A stretch of 64,000 nt of DNA from Paenibacillus pinisoli (GTDB lineage Bacteria; Bacillota; Bacilli; Paenibacillales; Paenibacillaceae): assembly GCF_003605435.1 (NCBI RefSeq), contig NZ_QXQB01000003.1, positions 1 to 64,000 on the forward strand. Reading direction: 5' to 3'. A program made the translations under genes and the position numbers. The notes beneath the pieces are model-generated. The model had not been told where the DNA came from. It did not search any database and saw only the letters and a list, made by a program, of their open reading frames with translations. Shown piece by piece: positions 57,501 through 64,000 of the stretch (its first letter is position 1; every line of letters begins with the position of its first letter).

Positions 57501-60163
57501 ATGTTCGCATAACCTGGTCCGATCGGTCTCACGTCGACGTATGCAACCGTGTCCGGATCCTTGGTAAAGTATGCGCCTCGTCTGTCGTTATTGGCCGAGT
57601 AGTTGGTAATATACGTTGTCCCATTGCCATAGGCTTGCGGGTCAATGTTCCCCCCATTGGCATACAGCTTGGTACGCACATAGACATGGTCATGACCCAT
57701 AAGCACAAGGTCAACGCCCGCTTCATCAAAAGCATTAGTCCAAGAAGCGACTGGATTAGCCATTCGATATCCGAATAACGATTTATGCAAAACCGCAACA
57801 CGCCATTTGGTCGGATTTTGTTTGACGACAGATTTCATCCAATCTTGCTGCGCCTTGATTTGGGCGGAACTGCTCTGGTCTTGGTAATCCATCATAAGGA
57901 ACAAGGTATCTCCGTATACAAAATAATAATTGCCTGCTCCGAATTGCGCCTTGTCCAAGCCCGCGACCATCCGTTCCGTACCGTCGCCTCCGCCATAGTA
58001 GGCAGCTCCGTTCTGGGGCGGATTATATCTTCCGAACAGATTTCTTAATGTCGGGTCTACCGGCGCCCAGCTGTTATTCGGCGCCCAGCTGTTGCCCGCA
58101 CCATCGTATTCATGGTTGCCCGTCACCATGTATAGCGGTACATGTGAATAAGTGTCCGCATTGGCTTCAAAAAAGGCATCCCATTCCCAGGTATCGAAGC
58201 CATAGTTGACTTGATCGCCAGAGCTCAGGACAAACGAGGCGTTGGGAGATTCCATAAGCGCTTGCTGGAGTGCCTTTCTTGCATAATCCGTATACTGCTT
58301 CAAGGTTGCTTCATAGCTGGAGCCATTCTGTTGCGCATCGGTAATCCATACAAAATCAAAGGTATCCAGATCCTCGGCCAGTGTCGCAAAGCTGGCTGGC
58401 GATTGAATGCTGGTTACATTCGTTGCACCGTCTCCAACGCTGTACACATATTCCGTGTCCGGCTCAAGTACTCCCGTCTCCGCTTTGTGGCTTTGAACAG
58501 GCGCTACCGAATAAGCGGTTCCAGCTCCGTTATAGTTAGCATTTGCAATCGCTTGGGATAGATCGATCGTGGAGTTGGTTCCCACGACTACATCCGTAAA
58601 CTTGCCGCCGTTACTGTCGAAATCCGACTTTTTCGCATAATAAAGCTGGGTCGTCTTGGTGCTGGGAGGAGTGACCCAGTTAAACCGGGCAATAAACTTG
58701 CCAGCATCCTGCTGGAACGAATCCAACAAAAAGGTCACGGATGCCGGCTCGATCCCGCCGCCTATAGGCTGTGTAATCGTCTCACCCGATTTGGCAATCG
58801 TAAAGGAATCAATGACGCGGAAAGGACCATCTGCGCCCGTCGCTTTATAGTAGGCTTTATAAATAATAGCATTGCTTGTCACTTCTACCTTGCTGTAGAC
58901 GCCAGGGGAATAGATGGCTCCTCCGCCCGTCCCAGACTTGTTAATCCGGAGATCGTAAAAATAATCGTTCCACGATGTGTCGCGGGTATCCAAACTATAT
59001 GCATAATTGTATACCGAGCCCCCGATTACATAAGTAGGCGCTTCACCAAATCCGGTATTCTGAATGCTGCCTGTACCGCCAGCTGAAGAAGTAGTCTTGA
59101 GCGTTGATCTGGCATAAGCATGCTCATGGCCGGACAGTACTAGGTCGATGCCGGCGTCCGTCAATCTTTTGCCGGATATGTTATCGACTTGATAGTGACT
59201 GGCGCCTGGATCATAAGGGGAAGCATGAATATTGACAATTTTCCATGCCTTAGGGGTCGCTGCCGCTTCTTCTGCCAAAAATTGATATTGAATATTGTTG
59301 TCTGCGGTAGAGACGTTGGAGTTAAGAGATATAATTAGCGCATCGCCATATTCAAAGGCATATACAGTGCCGTCGGCAGCCGGAGACAATCCGCTAGGCT
59401 GGCGCAAAGAAGAATAATTAAATCGCGCGTTATACTGTTCGAAATTCCGGTCGTAGGATGCTCCATCATGATTGCCCGGGGTTGCCATGATGGGCAATGA
59501 ATCCAATAAATGTTGCGCTTCATCAAAAAAGAACTGCCAGTGGTCTGAAAAACTGGCATCTTCGACTACATCGCCATTGTGCAGGAGAAAAGCAGCATCG
59601 GGCTCGTTCGCCTTGATATAATCATACAAGAGCCCTGTATTGGCAAAGGAGCTTGGCGAGGTGCCTTGTGTGTCAGGACTCACGACAAAAGAGAAAGGTT
59701 TTTTCTCATTGTGGTCCGAAGGGGCGGTAAAGCTGGCAATCTCGCTATAACCGCTGGTTGCGTTTCCGACTTTATAATAGTATTGGTGATCAGGCGCTAG
59801 ATCTCGAAGGATGACATTAAAGGCGTTAACCGCTTTAAAATTAACCAGCTTGCTGTCGGGTATGCTTCCTTCAGCAACGGGAACCTTCAGCGACGCATTT
59901 TTTTGTAAACCTCCCGCTAGATCGGGCGAGGTGCTATAGATAATTTCGGAAGTATTCACGGACGGATCCGTCACCCAGTTAATAGCCATTGCCGTCTTGC
60001 CTTCATCCGCTCCTCCAGCGATACTAATGGCAATTTGAGACGGAACAGATGCCGGCACAGCAGCTGACGCTGGTTGCAACGGTGTCCCGAGCCCAGTAAC
60101 AGCCATTAGAACCGCCAGCATGGCCACTATTGCCCTTTGTGTCTTTCTTGATGCGATGTACAT
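54569..60163 (-). CDS. giant S-layer protein with two tandem purple-acid-phosphatase-like domains
   Basis: 1,864 residues: signal peptide (about 1-34), a fibronectin-like plus metallophosphoesterase module (about 38-360), a second such module (about 480-880), an Ig-like region (about 930-1020), GLUG-type repeats (about 1050-1270), a bacterial repeat domain, a cadherin-like beta-sandwich (about 1410-1500), a ZU5-like domain and three SLH motifs (about 1685-1864). Module 1 has SPDTQG, NGDVVE, GNHDG, NIHAS, SGHEHAYAR; module 2 has WITDAQ, SGDQV, GNHEYD, LHKSL, MGHDHVYVR. Both keep the metal-ligand set of purple acid phosphatases. GGAGG precedes the ATG. It is likely a wall-anchored phosphatase; substrate unknown. 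Confidence 0.88.
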   Translation of the reverse strand: MYIASRKTQRAIVAMLAVLMAVTGLGTPLQPASAAVPASVPSQIAISIAGGADEGKTAMAINWVTDPSVNTSEIIYSTSPDLAGGLQKNASLKVPVAEGSIPDSKLVNFKAVNAFNVILRDLAPDHQYYYKVGNATSGYSEIASFTAPSDHNEKKPFSFVVSPDTQGTSPSSFANTGLLYDYIKANEPDAAFLLHNGDVVEDASFSDHWQFFFDEAQHLLDSLPIMATPGNHDGASYDRNFEQYNARFNYSSLRQPSGLSPAADGTVYAFEYGDALIISLNSNVSTADNNIQYQFLAEEAAATPKAWKIVNIHASPYDPGASHYQVDNISGKRLTDAGIDLVLSGHEHAYARSTLKTTSSAGGTGSIQNTGFGEAPTYVIGGSVYNYAYSLDTRDTSWNDYFYDLRINKSGTGGGAIYSPGVYSKVEVTSNAIIYKAYYKATGADGPFRVIDSFTIAKSGETITQPIGGGIEPASVTFLLDSFQQDAGKFIARFNWVTPPSTKTTQLYYAKKSDFDSNGGKFTDVVVGTNSTIDLSQAIANANYNGAGTAYSVAPVQSHKAETGVLEPDTEYVYSVGDGATNVTSIQSPASFATLAEDLDTFDFVWITDAQQNGSSYEATLKQYTDYARKALQQALMESPNASFVLSSGDQVNYGFDTWEWDAFFEANADTYSHVPLYMVTGNHEYDGAGNSWAPNNSWAPVDPTLRNLFGRYNPPQNGAAYYGGGDGTERMVAGLDKAQFGAGNYYFVYGDTLFLMMDYQDQSSSAQIKAQQDWMKSVVKQNPTKWRVAVLHKSLFGYRMANPVASWTNAFDEAGVDLVLMGHDHVYVRTKLYANGGNIDPQAYGNGTTYITNYSANNDRRGAYFTKDPDTVAYVDVRPIGPGYANISISPSEIRVTSKGFDANGTLVVGDDDALITNSPRTPNLSAWTYPAVPQDDEELRVESVDVTGIAKEGQTLRASLTPSSATASIQWERSADGSYWATIPSETAAVYKIKGEDAGQFLRAVATGTGFYSGIARSSATAKVNPLAVGGSAAIKIGSAEELAALTEQFGSSDYPIDGHYVLTADIDMADVAFSAIGGGSTPTPFIGTFNGKGYTIRNLKIVSSANNTGFFAYLGTGGRIVNLALDQADITGAHSTGAIAGTSKGTIENSYVTGKVTGNGYTGGIVGLLHAGTLQNSFVKAEVNGNTVGGLLGGTNWNNSGSPLTERDTVTGNVIVNNYIQSTVSGPAGGQYFGAILGDMGGSSGSLLQTFNGNAVVGEVKDAAPGKVAGYWSGSRPIIDASPMNFFNHEKLNTSGVPSSVVSAFAGKTEADFTQQAAFESLGWDFEHVWEWDAANQMPLPRLLATGDDEEDHFVTIIAAAGAGGTITPEGSVLVERGDSQTFTFAPNENYIVDYVKIDGIDNDAAAEAGEYTFELVTDAHTIEVGFIESVLSNNANLSEIMIDGTVLSGFSADQTTYNVSVSNNRTAVIIAAATADTKASYTITGGDNLAVGMNRIEITVTAEDGNTTKVYTILVTRAAAPSGGNGGGGITPPTPDTDSHTFPAGTGGSALFAGGAVTVTIPAGATEKQLTITVEKLLDPSGIITEEDILLSSVYEIHKNFTENFSKAISLTFKFDSKRIGHNQTASLFYFDETNREWIEVGGAVSGDKITAEVDHFAKFAVFAVEKSAETPGTEPEESSGGNLNDISGHWAEAFIKRAAIEGIINGYEDGAFRPGGEVSRAEFAVMLARALKLSGAGAALTFTDNESFGAWARQGIAQAVEAGIITGYDDGSFRPNARISRAEMAAMIARAFGQQSNEATMTSFGDDAEIPGWAKSSIAFLAERGIVQGIGSNTFAPDKTANRAEAAVIMLRTLEYSQK

Positions 60164-60240
60164 TTTCGTTTCTCCTCCTCTGAAAATGATAGGACCCTGT
60201 ACATTATGATCATCGAATGTTAATTTTCACCCTTCTTTCT

Positions 60241-60257
60241 GTTATCAAAGTGATAAC
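60241..60257. promoter_or_regulatory. palindrome upstream of the SLH phosphatase gene
   Basis: GTTATCA-AAG-TGATAAC is a perfect 7-3-7 inverted repeat 78 bp upstream of the coding start; it contains Fur-like TTATCA / TGATAA half-sites in the opposite order. Binding protein unknown. Confidence 0.35.
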
Positions 60258-60306
60258 CAGATATTTATTAATTGTAATAGTAAATATATTCATGAAAAAT
60301 AAATAT

Positions 60307-60325
60307 AACAATGATTATCATTGTC
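60307..60325. promoter_or_regulatory. Fur-box-like site upstream of the SLH phosphatase gene
   Basis: The AATGATTATCATT core is a 13-bp palindrome that differs from the classical Fur box only at the centre; flanks match partly, about 16 of 19 positions overall. It is about 145 bp upstream of the coding start and about 215 bp from the plus-strand TetR promoter. Confidence 0.45.
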
Positions 60326-60510
60326 GTATTATTATCTGTTTTTTTATTTATTTCATATGAAAAACAATGACGATATTCATGACTTTGTTCTGATGAAACA
60401 ACTAAAATTCATCAGAAAGTCCCATCTCCTCCCTACAGCTCATAAAAATGCAAGGCCTTCCTCTGTCGCCATTCCTATTTTTGGCCGGGCACTCATCACT
60501 TCTTTTCATA
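60326..60510. other. AT-rich intergenic region without a recognised gene
   Basis: Between the SLH phosphatase and the TetR operon, I see only AT-rich DNA and a short open frame without a ribosome binding site. It probably holds upstream promoter sequence. Confidence 0.5.
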
Positions 60511-60517
60511 TTGTCTA

Positions 60518-60546
60518 TTTACAAACCGACGGTCTGTATTTATAAT
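60518..60546 (+). promoter_or_regulatory. promoter of the TetR-DUF2269 operon
   Basis: TTTACA (60518-60523), 17-bp spacer, perfect TATAAT (60541-60546). The spacer holds the operator palindrome. Confidence 0.65.
60520..60538. promoter_or_regulatory. TetR-type operator in the promoter spacer
   Basis: TACAAACCGACGGTCTGTA is an inverted repeat with 8 of 9 pairs matched, overlapping the -35 and spacer; expected to bind the adjacent TetR protein for autoregulation. Confidence 0.6.
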
Positions 60547-60586
60547 TTGCGTATACATTTATTAACATGCCAATGGAGGGGTGACC

Positions 60587-61204
60587 TTGAAGCAAGAGGA
60601 GCGCAGGCAACAGACGATACGAAGACTAATGGACACGACCAAGGAATTAATCGCGGAAAAAGGATGCCATTCCATCACCATGCAGGACATTATGATGAAG
60701 TCCGGTTTAACCAAGGGCGCAATCTTTCATTATGTAAAGAGTAAAAATGAAATTTTTATCTGGGTGCTGCAGGAGCGTCTAGAGGAAACAAACGGCAGTT
60801 TTATGAATGAAGTTGAACATGGCCGCCGAAATTTCGACGATCCGATGCAGGAAATCAAAAAAAGCATCCTTGCCTACGAAAATCCGCAGGACATAACGAA
60901 CAAAGTGCTGCTGTACTTGCTCGGAAAAGAAGATGACCCTATGGTCGCAGAAGCACTGAACCAGTACTACAACCGGTCCGTATATTTATCCAAGCTATGG
61001 ATTGAAACAGGCCAGAAGCACGGAGTCATTCCTGAAACGGTTGATGCGGAGAAAACGGGTGATATGTTCACGCTGATGACACTCGGATTAAGAATCCGCT
61101 CTAGCATTCCGCAGGCAAAGGCGGCTTTTAAGGCCCAGGATTTATCGGAATTTATTCGCGATATTCTAAATGGCGGCGAACGGAGAAAGGGTGAGGAGCT
61201 ATGA
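60587..61204 (+). CDS. TetR family transcriptional regulator
   Basis: 205 residues. Helix-turn-helix region TKELIAEKGCHSITMQDIMMKSGLTKGAIFHYVKSKNEIF, with a C-terminal ligand domain of the AcrR-like kind. TTG 60587 is chosen because GGAGG lies 7 nt upstream; a GTG at 60581 would overlap it. Its stop overlaps the next gene's ATG by 4 bp, so they are translated together. It likely controls its own operon through the palindrome in the promoter. Confidence 0.88.
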   Translation: MKQEERRQQTIRRLMDTTKELIAEKGCHSITMQDIMMKSGLTKGAIFHYVKSKNEIFIWVLQERLEETNGSFMNEVEHGRRNFDDPMQEIKKSILAYENPQDITNKVLLYLLGKEDDPMVAEALNQYYNRSVYLSKLWIETGQKHGVIPETVDAEKTGDMFTLMTLGLRIRSSIPQAKAAFKAQDLSEFIRDILNGGERRKGEEL

Positions 61205-61662
61205 ATTTGTGGTTAACTTTGCATTTGGTCGGTGTTTTGTTGATGGTTGGCAATATCATTACTGCAGCCTTTTGGAAAATTCGGGCCGATCTGACCAAGA
61301 ATCCGTCTATCATTCATCAAGCTGCCAAGAATGTCATGATTGCTGATTATTCATTTACATTGCCCGGTCTTATCCTCATCATTATCTCAGGCGCTGTGAT
61401 GGCTGGACATTCGGGCGTCTCGCTGCTGGGACTAAACTGGCTTACGCTTTCCCTTCTCCTATTCGCGATTTCCGGTATTATTTGGCTAGCCATACTCCTT
61501 CCGCTGCAGTTCAGAATGATCCGATTCAGTGCGGATAGTGTACGGGCAGGCGCCATTTCTGCGGCATATCGGCGAGCTTCCCGCCAGTGGGCTATCTACG
61601 GCGTCGCCGCTACTTTCTTGCCGCTTGTCATTCTTTACTTCATGGTGATGAAAGGTTTCTGA
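61201..61662 (+). CDS. DUF2269 family membrane protein
   Basis: 153 residues with four membrane helices (about 5-25, 48-68, 76-100, 130-150), matching DUF2269 (HLVGVLLMVGNIITAAFWK; ADYSFTLPGLILIIISG). Function unknown. ATG overlaps the TetR stop in an ATGA arrangement, giving translational coupling. A short peptide frame follows with no gap. Confidence 0.85.
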   Translation: MNLWLTLHLVGVLLMVGNIITAAFWKIRADLTKNPSIIHQAAKNVMIADYSFTLPGLILIIISGAVMAGHSGVSLLGLNWLTLSLLLFAISGIIWLAILLPLQFRMIRFSADSVRAGAISAAYRRASRQWAIYGVAATFLPLVILYFMVMKGF

Positions 61663-61776
61663 ATGGTTTGTATGATGCATATTGTTTTTCTAGCCGCGAG
61701 CCTTGCCATTATGATATTCTATCTCCGCAATCGGCCTGTGCGGAAAGCAATTCAGCATAGGACATATTCTCCCTGA
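61663..61776 (+). CDS. possible 37-residue membrane peptide
   Basis: ATG directly after the DUF2269 stop (TGA-ATG), with AAAGG 7 nt upstream. Encodes one hydrophobic helix (HIVFLAASLAIMIFYL) and a basic tail. Position and coupling suggest expression with the TetR-DUF2269 operon, but the peptide has no recognised family and may be spurious. Confidence 0.4.
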   Translation: MVCMMHIVFLAASLAIMIFYLRNRPVRKAIQHRTYSP

Positions 61777-62523
61777 TTACCGATTGATATTATACATGAT
61801 TGCACTGTAAAGAAAATCCGCTAAATCCTCATTGCCGTATTGATTAAAGTAGTTTTTGAATCGCACATCGAATTTGTAGGTATTGGCAATGCAAGCAAGC
61901 AATTCTTCATCACACGTCATGAATTGCATTAGATTTGGTTTCCACTGCTCAATTAATCGCTGAACTTCATCGGAGGCAGGGTCCTGGTCTCCGCAAGACG
62001 CAATTTGTTTGAAAATGACCTCCATTGATTCAAAACGTGCCTCTTTCTCATCTGGTGATATACTTTCCAATGTTTCATTAAACTCTTTATACGTTTCTGT
62101 TTCGCCATAAATGAATCTCGCTTCATTTTCATATTGTTGCTTTAGTGGCAAAGCAGAAGTGCTGTTGAAGAGTTGCAATTGGCTAATATCTTTCCCCGAA
62201 ACGTATTCTTCAAGTGCTGCCATGATAGACTCTAGTCTTTGTTTTCTCGATAATAAGGTTTGTCTCTGCTGCTTTAATATTTGTTCCTGTTCTTGTCTGG
62301 ACAGCTTTACAATGTCCGCAATTTCTTTCAAGGAAAAATCCAATTCCTTCAAAAACAAAATAGTTTGAAGTTTTGCCAAACTGCTTCGATCATAGAGGCG
62401 GTAGCCTTTTTCCGTCAGATGTGTCGGTTTATATAAATGAATTCTATCGTAATAATGCAGGGTCCGACTTGTAATGCCTGTAATCTGAACAATATCTTTA
62501 ACTGCTAATAATGGTTTCTTCAT
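61777..62523 (-). CDS. MerR family regulator with TipAS-like domain
   Basis: 248 residues: a MerR helix-turn-helix (about 1-75, KDIVQITGITSRTLHYYDRIHLYKP), a dimerisation coiled coil (about 76-115) and a TipAS-like ligand-binding domain (about 130-248). TipA-type proteins bind thiopeptides or other drugs and activate multidrug genes. It overlaps the end of the upstream DUF2268 gene by 26 bp, so the two are co-transcribed from the promoter at 63.46 kb. AAAGGA precedes the ATG. Confidence 0.88.
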   Translation of the reverse strand: MKKPLLAVKDIVQITGITSRTLHYYDRIHLYKPTHLTEKGYRLYDRSSLAKLQTILFLKELDFSLKEIADIVKLSRQEQEQILKQQRQTLLSRKQRLESIMAALEEYVSGKDISQLQLFNSTSALPLKQQYENEARFIYGETETYKEFNETLESISPDEKEARFESMEVIFKQIASCGDQDPASDEVQRLIEQWKPNLMQFMTCDEELLACIANTYKFDVRFKNYFNQYGNEDLADFLYSAIMYNINR

Positions 62524-63424
62524 CCCAAAATCCTTTTACTTCGTCTAGTATTTGAGCGGCAGGTGTTATGGTGGCCTCAAAAATCGTTTTTCCTGTCTTT
62601 CTTAAATAATATTGGATTAAATAATATCCGCAAGCGTAGCCAGCGCTATAAGGCATATTGACCGGTTCAAAGCCTTGAAGTTTTGCGATCTCGTCACCGT
62701 AAAGATACGGAGCAAATTGATCAAATCCGGTTAATTGCAACTGCTCTCTGAGCACAGGCTTTATGCGCCTGTTAAGTGTTTCCGCGTTGGTTTTCGTTAC
62801 CCAAGGACCGAGCCATTCTTCTCCAAACATAAATGTAGCATAGTTTTCAGCCAATCCTTCACTCACAATTAGCTCACCCAAATTAACAGTGTGATCCCAC
62901 TGAATAAATTGATATCGCACATTATGGTTGCATTCATGCGCCAATGACGCCTTCATTCGAGGAATCGTGTACTCATTCGGCAAGAGTGTACCCCAGATAA
63001 ACCCAGGAATGCCCCCAAATCCGCTATATCCTTCGTTTATAACTAAGGCACGGCTTCCGGGATTCCCTAGTTGAATGGTGAACAAATATTCGGATACGGG
63101 GAGACTAATTCCATGTTCTATAAATGGACGGAGGCTTTTTCTTACAGCATGCTCACACTCTAGCCAAAAAGCATCTGACGAAATCAACTCTATCTCAGGT
63201 GAAATCTGCCCGGTAATCTGCTCAGGGGAGCGATGCATTATACTATTAAACGTAACAACGTCAAAACCATTCGCCTCGTCAGCCCTAAAAGGAATTTGTT
63301 GAATTTCCCATTGTTTCATAAAAGGAGCCATCATTTCATTTCTGAACAATTCAAGCTTTTCCTCGGGCGAAGCTTGGGCAACCTTTTGATAAATTTGATC
63401 TGAACGCAATGTTGTTATGTTCAT
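62498..63424 (-). CDS. DUF2268 family putative zinc-dependent protease
   Basis: 308 residues, no signal peptide. A gluzincin-like site is visible: HECNHNVRYQ (His and Glu, then His) with the downstream Glu in LIVSEGLAENYA, the DUF2268/YjaZ pattern. Several members are cytoplasmic Hsp-regulated or uncharacterised proteases. AGGAGTG precedes the ATG. It is the first gene of a two-gene operon with the MerR/TipAS regulator and is controlled by the MerR-type promoter upstream. Confidence 0.85.
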   Translation of the reverse strand: MNITTLRSDQIYQKVAQASPEEKLELFRNEMMAPFMKQWEIQQIPFRADEANGFDVVTFNSIMHRSPEQITGQISPEIELISSDAFWLECEHAVRKSLRPFIEHGISLPVSEYLFTIQLGNPGSRALVINEGYSGFGGIPGFIWGTLLPNEYTIPRMKASLAHECNHNVRYQFIQWDHTVNLGELIVSEGLAENYATFMFGEEWLGPWVTKTNAETLNRRIKPVLREQLQLTGFDQFAPYLYGDEIAKLQGFEPVNMPYSAGYACGYYLIQYYLRKTGKTIFEATITPAAQILDEVKGFWDEETIISS

Positions 63425-63459
63425 GTTCTCTCACTCCTAGTCATGTATTCATAGAGTGA

Positions 63460-63490
63460 ATTATCGACTATGACCTAACGTCATAGTCAA
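63460..63490 (-). promoter_or_regulatory. MerR-type promoter and operator of the DUF2268-merR operon
   Basis: Minus strand: TTGACT (63490-63485), a 19-bp spacer, GATAAT (63465-63460). The perfect palindrome GACTATGAC-GTTAG-GTCATAGTC (63488-63466) fills the spacer. The long spacer is diagnostic of promoters that MerR-family activators untwist. Confidence 0.8.
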
Positions 63491-63580
63491 GTACTTTGAA
63501 TCAAATACTGAAAATAAAGTGCAAGGAACTCGATGCCTATAATTTCGTTATCGTATATTCACCATTCTCTATGTAAATAG
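63491..63580. other. short intergenic region
   Basis: About 90 bp between the MerR-type promoter and the next terminator; I see no gene or element. Confidence 0.5.
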
Positions 63581-63621
63581 AAAAAAGCCAGCAGGATAAA
63601 GACATCTCAACCTGCTGGCTT
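63581..63621 (-). terminator. terminator after the ABC-2 permease gene
   Basis: A perfect 11-bp stem AAGCCAGCAGG / CCTGCTGGCTT followed on the minus strand by TTTTTTC. Confidence 0.85.
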
Positions 63622-63664
63622 CAGAAAAAAGGTTCAAAAATAGGCTGTCAAAACTGATCCACTA

Positions 63665-64000
63665 TTAAATTTTATAAGCTTTCATCGCTTTGCGGATTTC
63701 TTTCCAGCTTGGGCGCTTGCCGTACATCAGGACGCCTGTGCGGTAGATTTTGGCCGATACGTACACTGCGATGTAGATCGTCACCAGCAGCAATCCGATC
63801 GACAGGGCTGCCTCCCAGAAAGGAACATCTGTCAGGCCGAGACGCAGAATCATCACGAATGGCGAGAACAGCGGGATAAACGATGTTACTTTGACCAGCA
63901 TGCTGTCTGGCGCGCTCAGGCTGAAGATTGCAATGTAGAAGCCGGCAAGCGAGATAATGGTCATAGGCATAGTCGCTTGGCCCAGGTCCTCTGTGCGGCT
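63665..64000 (-). CDS. ABC-2 type transporter permease, C-terminal part (partial)
   Basis: The frame runs off the right edge; the visible ~111 residues (continuing upstream of the apparent ATG as SRTEDLGQATMPMT) form three helices, and the end KRPSWKEIRKAMKAYKI is a cytoplasmic tail. The pattern FSPFVMILRLGLTDVPFWEAALSIGLLL with KIYRTGVLMYGKRP matches the C-terminus of NatB/YhaP-type ABC-2 permeases used in sodium or drug export. The 5' part and the ATPase gene lie beyond the window. Confidence 0.85.
   Translation of the reverse strand, partial: SRTEDLGQATMPMTIISLAGFYIAIFSLSAPDSMLVKVTSFIPLFSPFVMILRLGLTDVPFWEAALSIGLLLVTIYIAVYVSAKIYRTGVLMYGKRPSWKEIRKAMKAYKI

Noticed and set aside
60200..60300. 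PhoP boxes before the SLH phosphatase gene
   Set aside because: The TTACTA, TTACAA and TTAATA hexamers are spaced by 6 bp, not by the roughly 11 bp expected for Pho direct repeats.

Overview
The window looks like chromosomal DNA of a spore-forming Bacillota, most likely Paenibacillus or a close relative. The reasons are the gene order perR - ygzB - ygxA - rRNA operon known from Bacillus subtilis, strong GGAGG-type ribosome binding sites with many TTG starts, S-layer (SLH) proteins, a YesM/YesN two-component pair inside a polysaccharide locus, and close family matches to B. subtilis PerR, RelP/YwaC, ZagA/YciC, PatB and AdaA/AdaB. I saw no insertion sequence, integrase, phage gene, tRNA, CRISPR array or replication origin.

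Layout. 1-7.1 kb: 5' end of a 16S rRNA gene with its tandem promoters, then ygxA, ygzB, a membrane-anchored GH18 protein, perR, a DUF4097 membrane protein and an MgtC-like protein. 7.2-12 kb: gatCAB (amidotransferase for Gln-tRNA/Asn-tRNA), an unidentified gene and a small alarmone synthetase. 12-19 kb: an isomerase/oxidoreductase pair with a divergent AraC regulator, a spore-coat-like cupin, an SMI1/KNR4 protein with an unidentified neighbour, and a dicarboxylate/amino-acid symporter. 19-25 kb: a promoter-leader-terminator module before an Ala/Pro-rich secreted protein and an SLH protein with two thioredoxin-like domains, then a uracil permease. 25-33.5 kb: an alkylation/photoproduct repair set (adaA, adaB, radical SAM), a 51-bp repeat array, patB, metNIQ and a Zur-controlled zagA. 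33.5-38.3 kb: a Pro/Gly-rich protein, a HEAGH protein, a TetR gene next to a possible 44-residue peptide gene, a pirin-DoxX pair with MhqR-like operators, and a second 51-bp array.

38.3-53.8 kb is a glycosaminoglycan-type utilisation locus, all on the minus strand: kduI, kduD, a heparinase II/III-like lyase, two ABC permeases, a solute-binding lipoprotein, YesM/YesN sensor and regulator, GH88 unsaturated glucuronyl hydrolase, a GH35 remnant and a secreted PL8 lyase. Extracellular cleavage by PL8, import by the ABC system (its ATPase is not here), intracellular cleavage by the heparinase-like enzyme and GH88, and KduI/KduD conversion of the unsaturated uronate form a coherent route. A shared element with core GTGCA-N4-TTTGAC lies at five intergenic positions in this locus and is the best candidate for the YesN operator.

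54-64 kb: a lipoprotein, a 1,864-residue SLH protein with two tandem purple-acid-phosphatase-like domains, a TetR/DUF2269 operon, a MerR/TipAS-DUF2268 operon with textbook 19-bp-spacer MerR promoter architecture, and the C-terminus of an ABC-2 permease running off the right edge.
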